DNA of 64,000 bases from Pseudofrankia inefficax (GCF_000166135.1 NC_014666.1:1798001-1862000), one strand, 5' to 3'; shown: positions 45,418-54,093, counted from the stretch's first letter. Numbers and translations are program-made. Notes: generated from the sequence alone by a model not told the origin.

Positions 45418-45735
45418 ATGGGACTACGCGACCCGCTGCCAGCCGACGAGGTGACCCGCCGGCTCGCCCAGCTCGAAGGCTGGGAGAAGGCGCCCGACCG
45501 CGAGGAGATCCACAAGACGTTCCGCCTCGACTACTACGCCTCCGTCAAAGCCCTCAACGACGTCATGACCCCCGCCCAGGAACTCCAACACCACCCCGAC
45601 ATCGACCTGCGCTGGGAGACCCTCCACTTCAGCCTCACCACCTACACCGCCGGCCAGAAAATCACCGAACTCGACTTCCTCCTCGTCGACCGCATCGAAC
45701 AGGTCCTGGCGGGATACATCACGGCCGCGGAGTAA
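45418..45735 (+). CDS. 4a-hydroxytetrahydrobiopterin dehydratase-like protein
   Basis: The product has 105 residues of the PCD/DCoH fold. It dehydrates 4a-hydroxy-tetrahydropterin in cofactor recycling. Visible motifs are RRLAQLEGWEKAPDREEIHK, then LQHHPDIDLRWETLHFSLTT, then YTAGQKITELDF. The HHP pair is kept, but the third catalytic His of the family (usually in TTH-D-G-G-LT) is Tyr here (TTYTAGQKIT). Loss of that His usually lowers activity, so the assignment to this reaction is uncertain. It follows the regulator by 12 bp and is probably in the same transcript. Confidence 0.75.
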   Translation: MGLRDPLPADEVTRRLAQLEGWEKAPDREEIHKTFRLDYYASVKALNDVMTPAQELQHHPDIDLRWETLHFSLTTYTAGQKITELDFLLVDRIEQVLAGYITAAE

Positions 45736-45955
45736 GCGCCCGGTTGGCGTTGCTCCGGCCATGCAGAATCGGTTCGCTGGGCGCCGAGCCTGGGTCTCTT
45801 TGCATCTCTGGCTTGCGATGGCGTCAGGCCAGTTGACCGCTCGTCAGGGCCGCGGCCTCCTGCAACGCTCTTGGGCTGTCGGCTAATATCCAACCTGCCC
45901 GTCGTGTCCACGCGTCACGGGGGCGGTGGAACCGAGCCGGGCATTCGGGGGGCCT

Positions 45956-46885
45956 GTGGGTATCGCCATTGTCGACGCAGTCAAGCTTGCGAAGGACAAC
46001 AAGCGCTCGTACGAGCATCTTGATGCGCGCCGCCAGTCATTGGCGCAGAAGATGGCTGCCGAGTCAGGGGCCCAGCAGAAGAGCCGCACTGAACTGTACG
46101 AATCGGCGCTGGCGCCGTTCCAGAAGGTGTTCGGTCGGCTGAAGAACGTGGACCTGGTCGAGCTTGCCAGGATCGACCTGATGACGGGCCGGAACCTGCC
46201 GGAGGCCGCGCTGCCCGGGATTCGGATCGGGGTGGTGCAGTCGCTGGGAGTGTTAGCCGGTGGTGCCGCGGCGGGCGCCGGGGTGGGCGCCGCGACCTTC
46301 GCGGCGGTCGGTGCGTTCGCGACGGCGTCGACCGGCGCCGCGATCTCCGGTCTGTCCGGCGCGGCGGCGACGAGCGCGACGCTGGCCTGGTTGGGCGGCG
46401 GATCGATCGCCGCGGGCGGTGGAGGTGTCGCCGCCGGTACCACCGTTCTTTCCGGGATTGTGGCAGCGCCGGTGGCACTCGCTCTCGTGGCGATTGTTGA
46501 GTGGCAGGGGCGGAAGGCCCGCAACGGCGAGCGTGTGACGTCGGCCAAGCTCGTCGAGGCGGCAGCCGCGCTGGACCGCGCTGAGGCTGATTCCGCCCTG
46601 GTGCGCCGACGAAGCCGGCAGGTGCGAGACGTTCTCGGGGACCTGCGCGTCGCGCTGTCCGATCGGTTGCCGTCGCTGGACGCTCTCATCACCTCGAACC
46701 CGGACTACATGACCTACACCAGCGAGCAGCGGCGCGTAGTCGCCCAGCCGGTCGCGATCGCCTCGGCCGCGGTCATGGTGATGAGCACGCCGATCGCGAC
46801 CGACGACGGGACGGTGAACGAGCACATTCGTCCCGCCGTCCTCGCCGCCAAGCAGCGGCTGCTCCTCATGACGGAACCGTCATGA
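45956..46885 (+). CDS. Gly/Ala-rich membrane-associating protein, first gene of a coupled pair
   Basis: The product has 309 residues from GTG 45956. Residues 1-85 are a charged helical region (AKDNKRSYEHLDARRQSLAQ). Residues about 90-180 form a glycine/alanine-rich hydrophobic hairpin with the recurring small-residue pattern GAAISGLSGAAATSATLAWL then GGGSIAAGGGG. A helical region and a conserved C-terminal block (SNPDYMTYTSEQRRVVAQPV) follow. The hairpin recalls a wide family of uncharacterised proteins, some found near dynamin-like or conflict genes; this is from memory and not verified. Its stop overlaps the next start (ATGA), so the pair is translationally coupled. Confidence 0.65.
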   Translation: MGIAIVDAVKLAKDNKRSYEHLDARRQSLAQKMAAESGAQQKSRTELYESALAPFQKVFGRLKNVDLVELARIDLMTGRNLPEAALPGIRIGVVQSLGVLAGGAAAGAGVGAATFAAVGAFATASTGAAISGLSGAAATSATLAWLGGGSIAAGGGGVAAGTTVLSGIVAAPVALALVAIVEWQGRKARNGERVTSAKLVEAAAALDRAEADSALVRRRSRQVRDVLGDLRVALSDRLPSLDALITSNPDYMTYTSEQRRVVAQPVAIASAAVMVMSTPIATDDGTVNEHIRPAVLAAKQRLLLMTEPS

Positions 46886-48381
46886 CTTCCACCGAGCCCG
46901 ACCACACTCCGTCCCAGGCCGCGACCGGACGATTCCCCGGTTGGCTAACAGGTGGTGCCGATGCAGCGGTCCTGGCAGTCATCGACCTGGCGACCCGTCG
47001 GACCGCCGCCGAGGTCGTCGAGACACTGAACGGCCGCGACACCGTGGTTCGGCTGGCCCAGCGATATGCCAACCTGGGCAACCCGCAGCGCGCCGGGCAC
47101 CTGTTCGAGGTGATGCACACCGTCGGGTTCAACCGCCACGCGGCACGGGCAGGCGCGACGGTGCGCGCGCAGGTGCTGGAATGGACGCAGGGCGGCTCAC
47201 AGAACGGTCCCGCCGACATCCGCCTGGTCGATGGTGGCCGCACGATCGCCGAGATCCAGGCGAAGCTCGTCGGCCGAGTTCCGGGCGCGGCCCGCGAAAT
47301 CTCCCGGCCGTCCTACCGTGGCATGGGACGACTCGTCGCGGCCGATCGCCTCGACGACGTCAACAATCTGCTCGACCGCCGGCTGACCATGCACCCGCAA
47401 GGCGTCTTCTTCGACGATTACCTCGACGCGAGAGCGCGCACGTCCAGCCAGCTGGCGCACGAATCCGTCCGTGGCGACCCGATCGGCTACCAGCAGGCGC
47501 AGGTGGCCGCCAGCGACCCGATCGGATGGGCCAACCATCAGGTCGCCTCCGCCGTCGCCCGTGACGTCGTGGCGGCGAGCGCCGCCGCGGCCGCCGCGGG
47601 CGCGGTCGTGGGCGCGCTGGTCTCCGCGGTCGGCGAGACCGCGCGGGTCCGGGCCGGTGAGACCTCCGCGGGCGCCGCGATCATTACCGCGGCCGGCGCC
47701 GCAGCCCGTGGCGCCGCCCGCTCCGGCACCGTCGGTGCGATCTCGGCCTCTGTCCGGACGGCCGCCGCGACGGGCGTCCTGCCGACAGCGCTGGGCGGTG
47801 GCACCGTGCCTGCCGCCATGGCCGACGCCGTGTGGGTGGTGGCCGATGCCGGCCTGCAGCTGGCGAAAGGCCACATCGACCCAGGCGAGTTCGCCGCCCG
47901 CGGTGCGGCGGGAACCATCCGGGCCGGCATGGTGTGGGCCGGCGGGCTCGTCGGTCAGACCGTCCTGCCTGTGCCCGTCCTCGGAGCACTCGTGGGCGGT
48001 GTCGTGGCCCAGGCCACCGCCGCCCTCGTCCTGCAGGGGCTCCAGCTGGCGATCGTCGCCGCGCGCGCCGACGGCACAGATCACGACCACCTCGCGCTCC
48101 TGGAGGCCGAGACGGTCACCACCGCAGCCACGGCCGCGCTTATCGGCAGGGCCACCAAGGCTCTCGGCGAGGACCAGCACACCCAGCTGGCCCTCGCCGC
48201 GCTCCCCGCCCTCGCCCACATCCAGGCGACGCTGGCCTCCCCGGACCCCGGCAAAGCGATCACTGAACTCGCGACGGTCACCTGCCGCCATGCCAGCCAG
48301 CCCACCTTCACCACCGCGGACGAGTTCGACCTCTGGATGATCAACGACAACACCGGGCTCGTCCTCAACCCGAACTGGTAA
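46882..48381 (+). CDS. protein with nuclease-like N-terminal domain and Gly/Ala-rich membrane region
   Basis: This 499-residue protein is the second of the coupled pair. The N-terminal 170 residues show the order HLFEVMHTVGFNRHAARAG, then ADIRLVDGGRTIAEIQAKLV. The E...DIR...EIQAK arrangement resembles the PD-(D/E)XK restriction-endonuclease-like fold of conflict-related nucleases (E..D..ExQxK type). Residues about 215-420 are alternating Ala/Gly-rich amphipathic and hydrophobic helices (AAAAAGAVVGALVSAVG, AGGLVGQTVLPVPVLGALVG), suitable for membrane insertion. No signal peptide is present. I have no family name. Nuclease activity and membrane action are both inferences from sequence pattern. 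Confidence 0.6.
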   Translation: MTSTEPDHTPSQAATGRFPGWLTGGADAAVLAVIDLATRRTAAEVVETLNGRDTVVRLAQRYANLGNPQRAGHLFEVMHTVGFNRHAARAGATVRAQVLEWTQGGSQNGPADIRLVDGGRTIAEIQAKLVGRVPGAAREISRPSYRGMGRLVAADRLDDVNNLLDRRLTMHPQGVFFDDYLDARARTSSQLAHESVRGDPIGYQQAQVAASDPIGWANHQVASAVARDVVAASAAAAAAGAVVGALVSAVGETARVRAGETSAGAAIITAAGAAARGAARSGTVGAISASVRTAAATGVLPTALGGGTVPAAMADAVWVVADAGLQLAKGHIDPGEFAARGAAGTIRAGMVWAGGLVGQTVLPVPVLGALVGGVVAQATAALVLQGLQLAIVAARADGTDHDHLALLEAETVTTAATAALIGRATKALGEDQHTQLALAALPALAHIQATLASPDPGKAITELATVTCRHASQPTFTTADEFDLWMINDNTGLVLNPNW

Positions 48382-48427
48382 ATGCCCAGGGGGAACCTGT
48401 GCCCAGCGGCCCGAAGGGGTGACGTAA

Positions 48428-48670
48428 TCAAGCCGTCGGCGGGGCTGGCGAATCGCCGATCGCCTCCCGCCTTGTCCGCCGGGTGATCGTCGCCAGTTGG
48501 CCGAGGGCGTCGTCCCGGGCCCGTTCGGCGGCTTGGCAGGCGGCCTCGGCGTGGGCGGCGCGATCGATCGCATCGTGGGCTTCGGAGCGGCTGCTCGTAC
48601 CGGGAAGCCAGGCGGCGTACCGCTCGCGTAGGCCGTGATGTGCTCGCGAGTGAAGGTCGCCGCGCTCCAC
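48428..48670 (-). CDS. possible small helical protein, 80 aa
   Basis: A minus frame gives a hydrophilic helical protein (ERYAAWLPGTSSRSEAHDAI, then AQAAERARDDALGQLATIT) that may form a coiled coil. The RBS is weak and no family is recognised. It lies convergent to the Gly/Ala-rich pair and close to the attachment repeat; it could be a real short gene or a fragment. Confidence 0.3.
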   Translation of the reverse strand: MERGDLHSRAHHGLRERYAAWLPGTSSRSEAHDAIDRAAHAEAACQAAERARDDALGQLATITRRTRREAIGDSPAPPTA

Positions 48671-48959
48671 TCAGACCGGCGCGCGGACCCGGGCGGCAGT
48701 GCAGGCGTCGGCGCAGCCGTACCTTCCGCCGGTGAGGGCAACGCCGCAACTATCGGCCGGTGCAGGCGGCACGGAACCTTCCCACCGGTGTCCTCGTCAG
48801 CTGGACCGCTGCCCGTCCGTCATGATCCGTGAAGAACCTCAGGAGCGGCCGGCGACAGCCGAGATCGCTCCCGTCGGGATGGCATCACCTTGGCATCAGA
48901 ACCACAAGTACGCGATCTTCAGTGTCAAGATCCCGACACAAACATGCAGGTCAGGCCAG
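48671..48959. other. gene-free stretch before the second attachment repeat
   Basis: No gene or notable repeat is seen in the 290 bp that lead into the tRNA fragment. Confidence 0.35.
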
Positions 48960-49033
48960 GTGGGGCGGGTGGGGCTCGAACCCACGACCGGAGGATTATG
49001 AGGACTGTCCGGCTTAGCGGTGTGCTGAGCTGC
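48960..49033 (-). repeat. tRNA 3'-end fragment / attachment-site repeat, copy 2
   Basis: On the minus strand this reads CTCATAA (anticodon loop), TCCTC, CGGTC, the T arm GTGGG-TTCGAGC-CCCAC and the acceptor CCGCCCC plus A. The 5' stem partner of the anticodon arm is absent. It matches copy 1 at 3294-3368 with a single mismatch in the first 47 bp and one 1-base indel within the next 28 bp. Weaker similarity (GAATACCCCGCTGTA versus GAATACTCCGCTGTA) reaches about 49081. It marks the junction between two integrated elements. Confidence 0.72.
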
Positions 49034-49081
49034 ATCAACGCAGCTCGCGTAGCACCGTCGGGTGTCGAATACCCCGCTGTA

Positions 49082-49513
49082 TCGCGGTCGACTCGCGAGC
49101 AGATCCGGCGCGCTTGTAGTGTTGTACATCACAAGCGTTGAGAGGTCGACATGACGCCCTGTGTCCAATCGCAGACGTTCGGTCGCCGAGTGCCCACGGG
49201 CTTCTGTCGTTGCGCCTGCACACCCTTAGGCGCCACGCTCCCGAAGGCGGCATTGCCTGGCCTCGGCCAGCTACGCCCCCGCGCGGGTTAGCCCTCTGAT
49301 GCGGTCAGCTAGAGTCCAACAGCTCGCCCGGCCCAGCCCGGACGCGAAGGCCAAGCGGGGGCCGCCGTGTCCGCCGCCTTCGGTCGGGACCTAGCGGCGC
49401 CTACGACCCCGCCTCGACGCATGGCGATGGCCAAACTGGCACAAGTCGACGCGGGGACGCCCCACGGGGGACTGCCGCCACGCGAGTTCCTGCCTCGGTG
49501 AGAAGATCGGACT
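49082..49513. other. gene-free stretch at the left end of the second element
   Basis: About 430 bp with no convincing gene. It precedes the TIR-WD40 gene and should contain its promoter. Confidence 0.35.
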
Positions 49514-51253
49514 GTGGGGGACGCGAGCGCAGAGCCGCAGGCGGAGAGCTGGGACTTCTTCGTCTCCTACACAACCGCTAACAAAACCTGGGCTGTCTGG
49601 GTGGCATGGCAATTGGAGGATGCCGGATACCGGGTGCTCATCCAGGAGTGGGATTTTGTGCCAGGATCAAACTGGCACGCCCGCATGCAGCAAGGAGTCC
49701 TCTTTTCGCAGCGAACGATTGCGCTGCTTTCAAACGCCTATCTCAATTCGGTCTATGGGCAACAAGAATGGCAGGCGGCCCAACAGGCCGACCCGCAGGG
49801 TTTCAAGCGTAAGTTGCTACCTATCCGGATAGAGGACTGCCCGCGGCCAGGCCTGCTCGGTTTGGTCGTGTCCATCGACCTGTTCGGCCGCGATGCCGAC
49901 GACGCTCGCAGGCATCTGCTTGACAAGGTCGAACATGCAATCAAGGGTCGGGCAAAACCGCACGCGGCCCCAGACTTCCCACAGTTTGCGAAGGCCGCAA
50001 CCCCGCCCAACGAACCCGGGTTTCCTGCCGACAATACCCGACCAGACATGCCCATTCCCGATCCGCAAGCCCCACCTTTCTCGGGTCAGTCGATCCGGGC
50101 CGTTCTCGATTCGCGCCCGACAGAAGCGCCGTATGACCAAAATTCTTCGGAACCGCCTCCGTCCACGGGGGAATCAAGATCGTCTGCTGCGGATGCTCGG
50201 CCGAATCGAACTCTCTCGGATAACCCGACCTGGTCTGTCCCGGCTCCGCCCCGCCGATCAAACCTCAATCGGGGGAGCAGGAGCCTCCCGGATCCACGCC
50301 CGGCGGGCGCGCCGCTACTCGGCCACACGCGCGGAGTGCGGTCGGTCTCGTTCAGCCCCGACGGTAAAATTCTCGCGACTGGCAGTAGTGACACAACTGT
50401 CCGGTTCTGGGACGTGACTGATTCCGCCCGCAGCGGCGAGAGCACCACACTACTCACCGATCACACCGGCGGAGTGAGTGCAGGAGTCTTCGGCTCATAC
50501 GCTCAGATTTTCGCCACATGTGGCGGCGATGTGAGGCTCTGGAATATGACCAATCCGGCGGCACCTCAACTCATCACTGCGTTGCCCAGACCGAGTCTTG
50601 GGGCCGTGAGAACCTTGGCGTTCAGCCCCGACGGCCGCACTCTCGCCACCGGCAGTGTCGACGCAATCGTGAGATTGTGGGATCTAAGAAATCCAGCCCA
50701 GCCCAGCCCGATCGCCACCCTTCCCACTCGACACACTGGCGTCGTGGGAGCATTGGCATTCAGTCCCGACGGGCACGCTCTTGCTACCGCGAGCAGCGAC
50801 GAATCGGTGCTGATATGGGACGTGGATAGACCCGGACGTCTTTTTGCCGAACTGAGCGGGGTAAATGCAGCAATGTGGGCAATTGCCTACAGCCCGGATG
50901 GGCGAACCCTCGTTTTCGGCGGCGAACGCCAGTCGGTAATAATCTGGAACGTGGAGGACGCAAGGCGGCCCCGAAAGATTGCCGCCCGGCTCGGCAGCCA
51001 CGCCGAGGGGGTTCGTTCCCTAGTATTCAGTCCCGACGGTTCAATGCTCTTCACGGGATCTGTCAATCAAACAGTCCGGATATGGGATGTGGCCAACCCG
51101 GTCCGACCGTCGCTAATCGACGATCTGGTAACTGCACACACTGGCATCGTGAATGCGATGGCATTTAGTCCGGACGGGCGGAAGCTCGCCACCGGAAGTA
51201 GTGATACTACTGTTCAGCTCTGGCAGACGCGCCCATCCGAGCAAGGCACCTAA
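49514..51253 (+). CDS. TIR domain-WD40 repeat protein
   Basis: The 579-residue protein (GTG start) has an N-terminal bacterial TIR domain, residues 12-150: WDFFVSYTTANKTWAVWVAW, IQEWDFVPGSNW, TIALLSNAYLNSVYGQQEWQ, LPIRIEDC. A Glu (in QQEW) sits where NAD-cleaving TIR enzymes keep their catalytic Glu. After a Pro/Ser-rich linker there are WD40 blades (SFSPDGKILATGSSDTTVRF then W, AFSPDGRTLATGSVDAIVRL then W, and others), about six in all. GC content and codon use are lower than in the neighbours, suggesting transfer. TIR-WD40 proteins are thought to sense invaders and deplete NAD; the trigger here is unknown. Confidence 0.88.
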   Translation: MGDASAEPQAESWDFFVSYTTANKTWAVWVAWQLEDAGYRVLIQEWDFVPGSNWHARMQQGVLFSQRTIALLSNAYLNSVYGQQEWQAAQQADPQGFKRKLLPIRIEDCPRPGLLGLVVSIDLFGRDADDARRHLLDKVEHAIKGRAKPHAAPDFPQFAKAATPPNEPGFPADNTRPDMPIPDPQAPPFSGQSIRAVLDSRPTEAPYDQNSSEPPPSTGESRSSAADARPNRTLSDNPTWSVPAPPRRSNLNRGSRSLPDPRPAGAPLLGHTRGVRSVSFSPDGKILATGSSDTTVRFWDVTDSARSGESTTLLTDHTGGVSAGVFGSYAQIFATCGGDVRLWNMTNPAAPQLITALPRPSLGAVRTLAFSPDGRTLATGSVDAIVRLWDLRNPAQPSPIATLPTRHTGVVGALAFSPDGHALATASSDESVLIWDVDRPGRLFAELSGVNAAMWAIAYSPDGRTLVFGGERQSVIIWNVEDARRPRKIAARLGSHAEGVRSLVFSPDGSMLFTGSVNQTVRIWDVANPVRPSLIDDLVTAHTGIVNAMAFSPDGRKLATGSSDTTVQLWQTRPSEQGT

Positions 51254-51376
51254 CGTCCCCGTCCAGCGATTTTCTGTGGCCAACTCGAACCAGTCGCGTC
51301 GCGACTGTGATCCGAATTGGACCACGAATTGGTCGGCCGCAGCACTGGACAAAAGGGTTTCCGTGCTCAACACCTT

Positions 51377-51649
51377 CTATAGCCGGATTCCATCTGCCTT
51401 TCTACGTCGCCGCGCTTGCGCGGCCTTGAGAGCGAGACTTGTGAAGTAGGCACGGCGCGCGGAGTCGGCGCGCCGGGCGCGCTCGGCGGATGGCAGTTTG
51501 CGATCTGGGTCGACCTGTCGTTCGAAACGGTCGAGGAATGCGGCGCGGGCGGGTGCGGTTCGGGCGGCCCGGTCCTGTGTCTTCGCCCAGGACGAGTGGG
51601 ATGCGATTCGGGCGATCATGCTGCGGTCCTCTGGGCGCGCGGCGGCCAT
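51377..51649 (-). CDS. conserved hypothetical protein of actinobacterial integrative elements
   Basis: The 90-residue product reads MIARIASHSSWAKTQDRAAR early and SAERARRADSARRAYFTSLA late. It is strongly basic, helical and rich in Arg and Ala. Similar small proteins accompany transfer genes in actinobacterial integrative elements, and one of the shared features is the SHxSWA.T.DR start (from memory). Function unknown, possibly nucleic-acid binding. An internal ATG at residue 11 is an alternative start. Confidence 0.65.
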   Translation of the reverse strand: MAAARPEDRSMIARIASHSSWAKTQDRAARTAPARAAFLDRFERQVDPDRKLPSAERARRADSARRAYFTSLALKAAQARRRRKADGIRL

Positions 51650-51828
51650 GGGACGACCCTTCAGTGAATGATGCCGGGAGCGCAGACCGGCGGGAGATGA
51701 GAGGTAGCGGGTAGCGCAAGGTGCAGCGCGGAGGCACGGCCCTGAGCGCGTTTTCGGTCGACGGGCGCGCCGTCCGCTACCCGCTACAGGGCGCGATGTG
51801 TGCTGTTCAGAAGGCGTGTGACGGGTCG

Positions 51829-51860
51829 CCGGGGGTGTAGCGCTGCCGCTACACCCCCGG
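51829..51860 (-). terminator. terminator hairpin after the FtsK-like gene
   Basis: A perfect 14-bp stem (CCGGGGGTGTAGCG and its complement) encloses a CTGC tetraloop, 8 bp beyond the stop of the minus-strand FtsK-like gene. It is the likely end of the transfer operon. Confidence 0.7.
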
Positions 51861-51867
51861 TGTGTCG

Positions 51868-54006
51868 CTACAGGTCGGCGCGGGCGCGGTGGGCTTCGCG
51901 GATGGCGTCGGCTCGGGCGCCTTTGCGGACCTGCCCGTCTCGGCGGACGTCGACCGAGGGCACGCCGAAGGCGCGAAGCTGGGCGCTGATCGCCTCAGCT
52001 GTGGCGTCTCGGTAGTGCTCTGGGTAGGCGGTCGCGAGACGGATGGCCAGCTCGGCCCAGTGGAGCCCGGGGGCGCCGTCCGCGAAGACCGACAGCGCAT
52101 CGGCCAGGACGTCGCGCTGCTCGCGGTGGGCGATCTGTCCGGCTGCTTGGCCGGACAGGGTGCCGGTGAACTCGCGGAGTTTGCGGGCGATGGCGAGAAG
52201 GTGTGCGGCGTCCTCGGCGTCCGCGAGGTAGGTGCGGACGGTCGGGTTCGTGTCGCTGGCGCCGCGGAGGATGCCGGCGCCTTTGTGCTCGGCCGTTAGG
52301 GTCGAGGAGTCGAGCCCTTCGCTGAAGGCGCCCGCGCCGAGGACCAGGTCAGAGACCTGCCATGATCCAGTGCGTAGCGCGAAGCGGACGAGGTGGTTGT
52401 CGCGGTAGTCGGTGAACTTTTTCGCGACGTCGCCGCTACCGATCCCCGAGGGCCGCTGTGTGGCGCTGCCGATGATGACGCCGGCCGCTGGGGCGACCCT
52501 GATCAGATAGACCAGCAGCGTGGCTATTTCGCTGTCGGCCGCGGGGTTGCCGGTCGCGAACCATTCTTGAAACTCGTCCAGCAGGAGCAGCCGGACGGGC
52601 ATGCCGTACTTGGGGTCACGTGAGATCTCCCGGGTCAGCTTGCCCTCGGGCACCACGTCTGGTGGCAGGTCCGAGAGTGCCAGGTAACGCGCTTGGACGT
52701 CGGACCGGATCTCGCGCAACGTGTCGATGAGAATCTCGACCGGGTCGCCGTCGCGGGTAGGCGCCAGCCCGAAGACGGCTCGGTCCGCGATGGCCTCGAA
52801 CTTGCGCCAGTCGGGTTTCCCGCCACCGTCGGCCACGGTGATCCTTACGTACGGGTCGAGAGCGGCGAACAGGCCGAGCGACCGGAGCGCGAACGTCTTG
52901 CCTTGCCGGGGTTGGGCGCCGACCAGGATCGAGTTCCACATCAGGTCGACCGTCACGGGTCGGGCGCGTTCGTCCAGCCCGAACGGCGCGGGCGTCCAGA
53001 TGTCCGTGGGCCTCCCGCGCAGGAGCGGCGTTCGTCCTGCGGGTATCGCGAGGGGGTCACGGTCGGCTACCCAGAGGGTGTGGCGTCGGTGCGACGTGGG
53101 ATCGCGGGTGAGGAAGACTTGGGTGACCGCGACGTCGAGGCCGGAGGCGATGGCGCCGTGAGCCTTGACGGCGTCGGTGAACCCGCGGCCGTAGGGAAGA
53201 TCGACCGCGACGCGGGAGCCGTCGCCGTCCCTGGCCATCGGCGAGCCGAAGGTCACCCGTTGATCGTCTTTGTCCGCTCCAAGCCGCGCGGCGTAGTAGG
53301 CGCGTAGGACGACGTCAGCGTTGAGCTTGCGGAATCGTGGCGTGACGATCGCGGGTGCGATCAACGGTCCTCCTGCCGGTCGCCCGGCACGCGCGAGCAC
53401 GGCCACGAGCAGTGCGACGGTCAGCGCGGTCGCGGGCCACGGAGCGTTCGCCAGCGCGGGCAGTGTGGCCGTCAACGCGGCGAGGATCGCGCCGCCGGCG
53501 ACGACGGTCAGGCCGGTGCGCGTTCGGCGGGTGGACCGCGCTTCGCGGTCCAGGCGTAGCCAGGCCGCGCTGTCGCCGCTGTCGACTGCGGCCCGGCGAA
53601 GCGGCGCGGACTCGGCGCATGCCCACCACCGGACGAGTCGGGCGACCAGGCGGCACGCGCCGAGGACCGAGGCCCGTGCCACAACGATCAGGTACCAGGG
53701 TGCGCGAACGGCATGGAAGGCGCCGATGTGCGCCCATCGGCCGCTCGTATGCCGGAGGGTAGGACCGAGCCGGCTGCTGCGGAGTTGCTCGGGGATGACC
53801 GGTCGGCGCCCGATATCGGCCGGTCGGTCGCCCGAGGGGTCGACGGGCGCGAGCCGGCCGTCGGGTCTCTGGTCGATCGGCCATTCGTAGCTACGCTCCT
53901 GCGTACCCGTCGCAGCGGGCAACATCGGCCTGATTTCGGCCAGGACAGCGGGGATGTCCGGTACCCAGCCCGATTGTTCGGCCGGCACGGGCAGGTTGTC
54001 CGTCAT
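51868..54006 (-). CDS. FtsK/SpoIIIE-type DNA transfer ATPase (TraB-like)
   Basis: The 712-residue protein is the double-stranded DNA translocase of actinobacterial conjugative elements. Two hydrophobic segments (about residues 101-125 and 165-205) anchor it. Walker A is GAQPRQGKT (363-371) and Walker B is RLLLLDEFQEWF (about 465). RIHL-like arginine and sensor regions follow (GVIIGSATQRPSG). The last 60 residues, starting AEAISAQLRAFGVPSVDVRR, form a short winged-helix gamma-like domain that would recognise clt repeats. It transfers the element as dsDNA between hyphae. It is the last gene of the spd-tra run. Confidence 0.9.
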   Translation of the reverse strand: MTDNLPVPAEQSGWVPDIPAVLAEIRPMLPAATGTQERSYEWPIDQRPDGRLAPVDPSGDRPADIGRRPVIPEQLRSSRLGPTLRHTSGRWAHIGAFHAVRAPWYLIVVARASVLGACRLVARLVRWWACAESAPLRRAAVDSGDSAAWLRLDREARSTRRTRTGLTVVAGGAILAALTATLPALANAPWPATALTVALLVAVLARAGRPAGGPLIAPAIVTPRFRKLNADVVLRAYYAARLGADKDDQRVTFGSPMARDGDGSRVAVDLPYGRGFTDAVKAHGAIASGLDVAVTQVFLTRDPTSHRRHTLWVADRDPLAIPAGRTPLLRGRPTDIWTPAPFGLDERARPVTVDLMWNSILVGAQPRQGKTFALRSLGLFAALDPYVRITVADGGGKPDWRKFEAIADRAVFGLAPTRDGDPVEILIDTLREIRSDVQARYLALSDLPPDVVPEGKLTREISRDPKYGMPVRLLLLDEFQEWFATGNPAADSEIATLLVYLIRVAPAAGVIIGSATQRPSGIGSGDVAKKFTDYRDNHLVRFALRTGSWQVSDLVLGAGAFSEGLDSSTLTAEHKGAGILRGASDTNPTVRTYLADAEDAAHLLAIARKLREFTGTLSGQAAGQIAHREQRDVLADALSVFADGAPGLHWAELAIRLATAYPEHYRDATAEAISAQLRAFGVPSVDVRRDGQVRKGARADAIREAHRARADL

Positions 54007-54042
54007 GGAAGGTCCCTTCGAGAGTCGGTTGAGACGATGGGG

Positions 54043-54081
54043 AGGCGCGTCCCGCCATCGCGGGGATGGCGGGACGCGCCT
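54043..54081 (-). terminator. strong hairpin between the Spd-like gene and the FtsK-like gene
   Basis: A perfect 17-bp stem (AGGCGCGTCCCGCCATC and its complement) with a 5-base loop lies between the stop of the 66-aa protein gene and the FtsK-like start, on the same strand. It may attenuate transcription into the transfer ATPase. Confidence 0.65.
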
Positions 54082-54093
54082 GCGATTACCGCT

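Noticed and set aside
44763-45836. Plus-strand frame overlapping the XRE regulator and the dehydratase-like gene
   Set aside because: It is a shadow in another frame of two well-supported genes and consists largely of Arg, Pro and Ala.
47197-48741. Minus-strand frame of 514 codons
   Set aside because: It is antisense to the second Gly/Ala-rich protein, whose start is coupled to its upstream partner and whose motifs are coherent.
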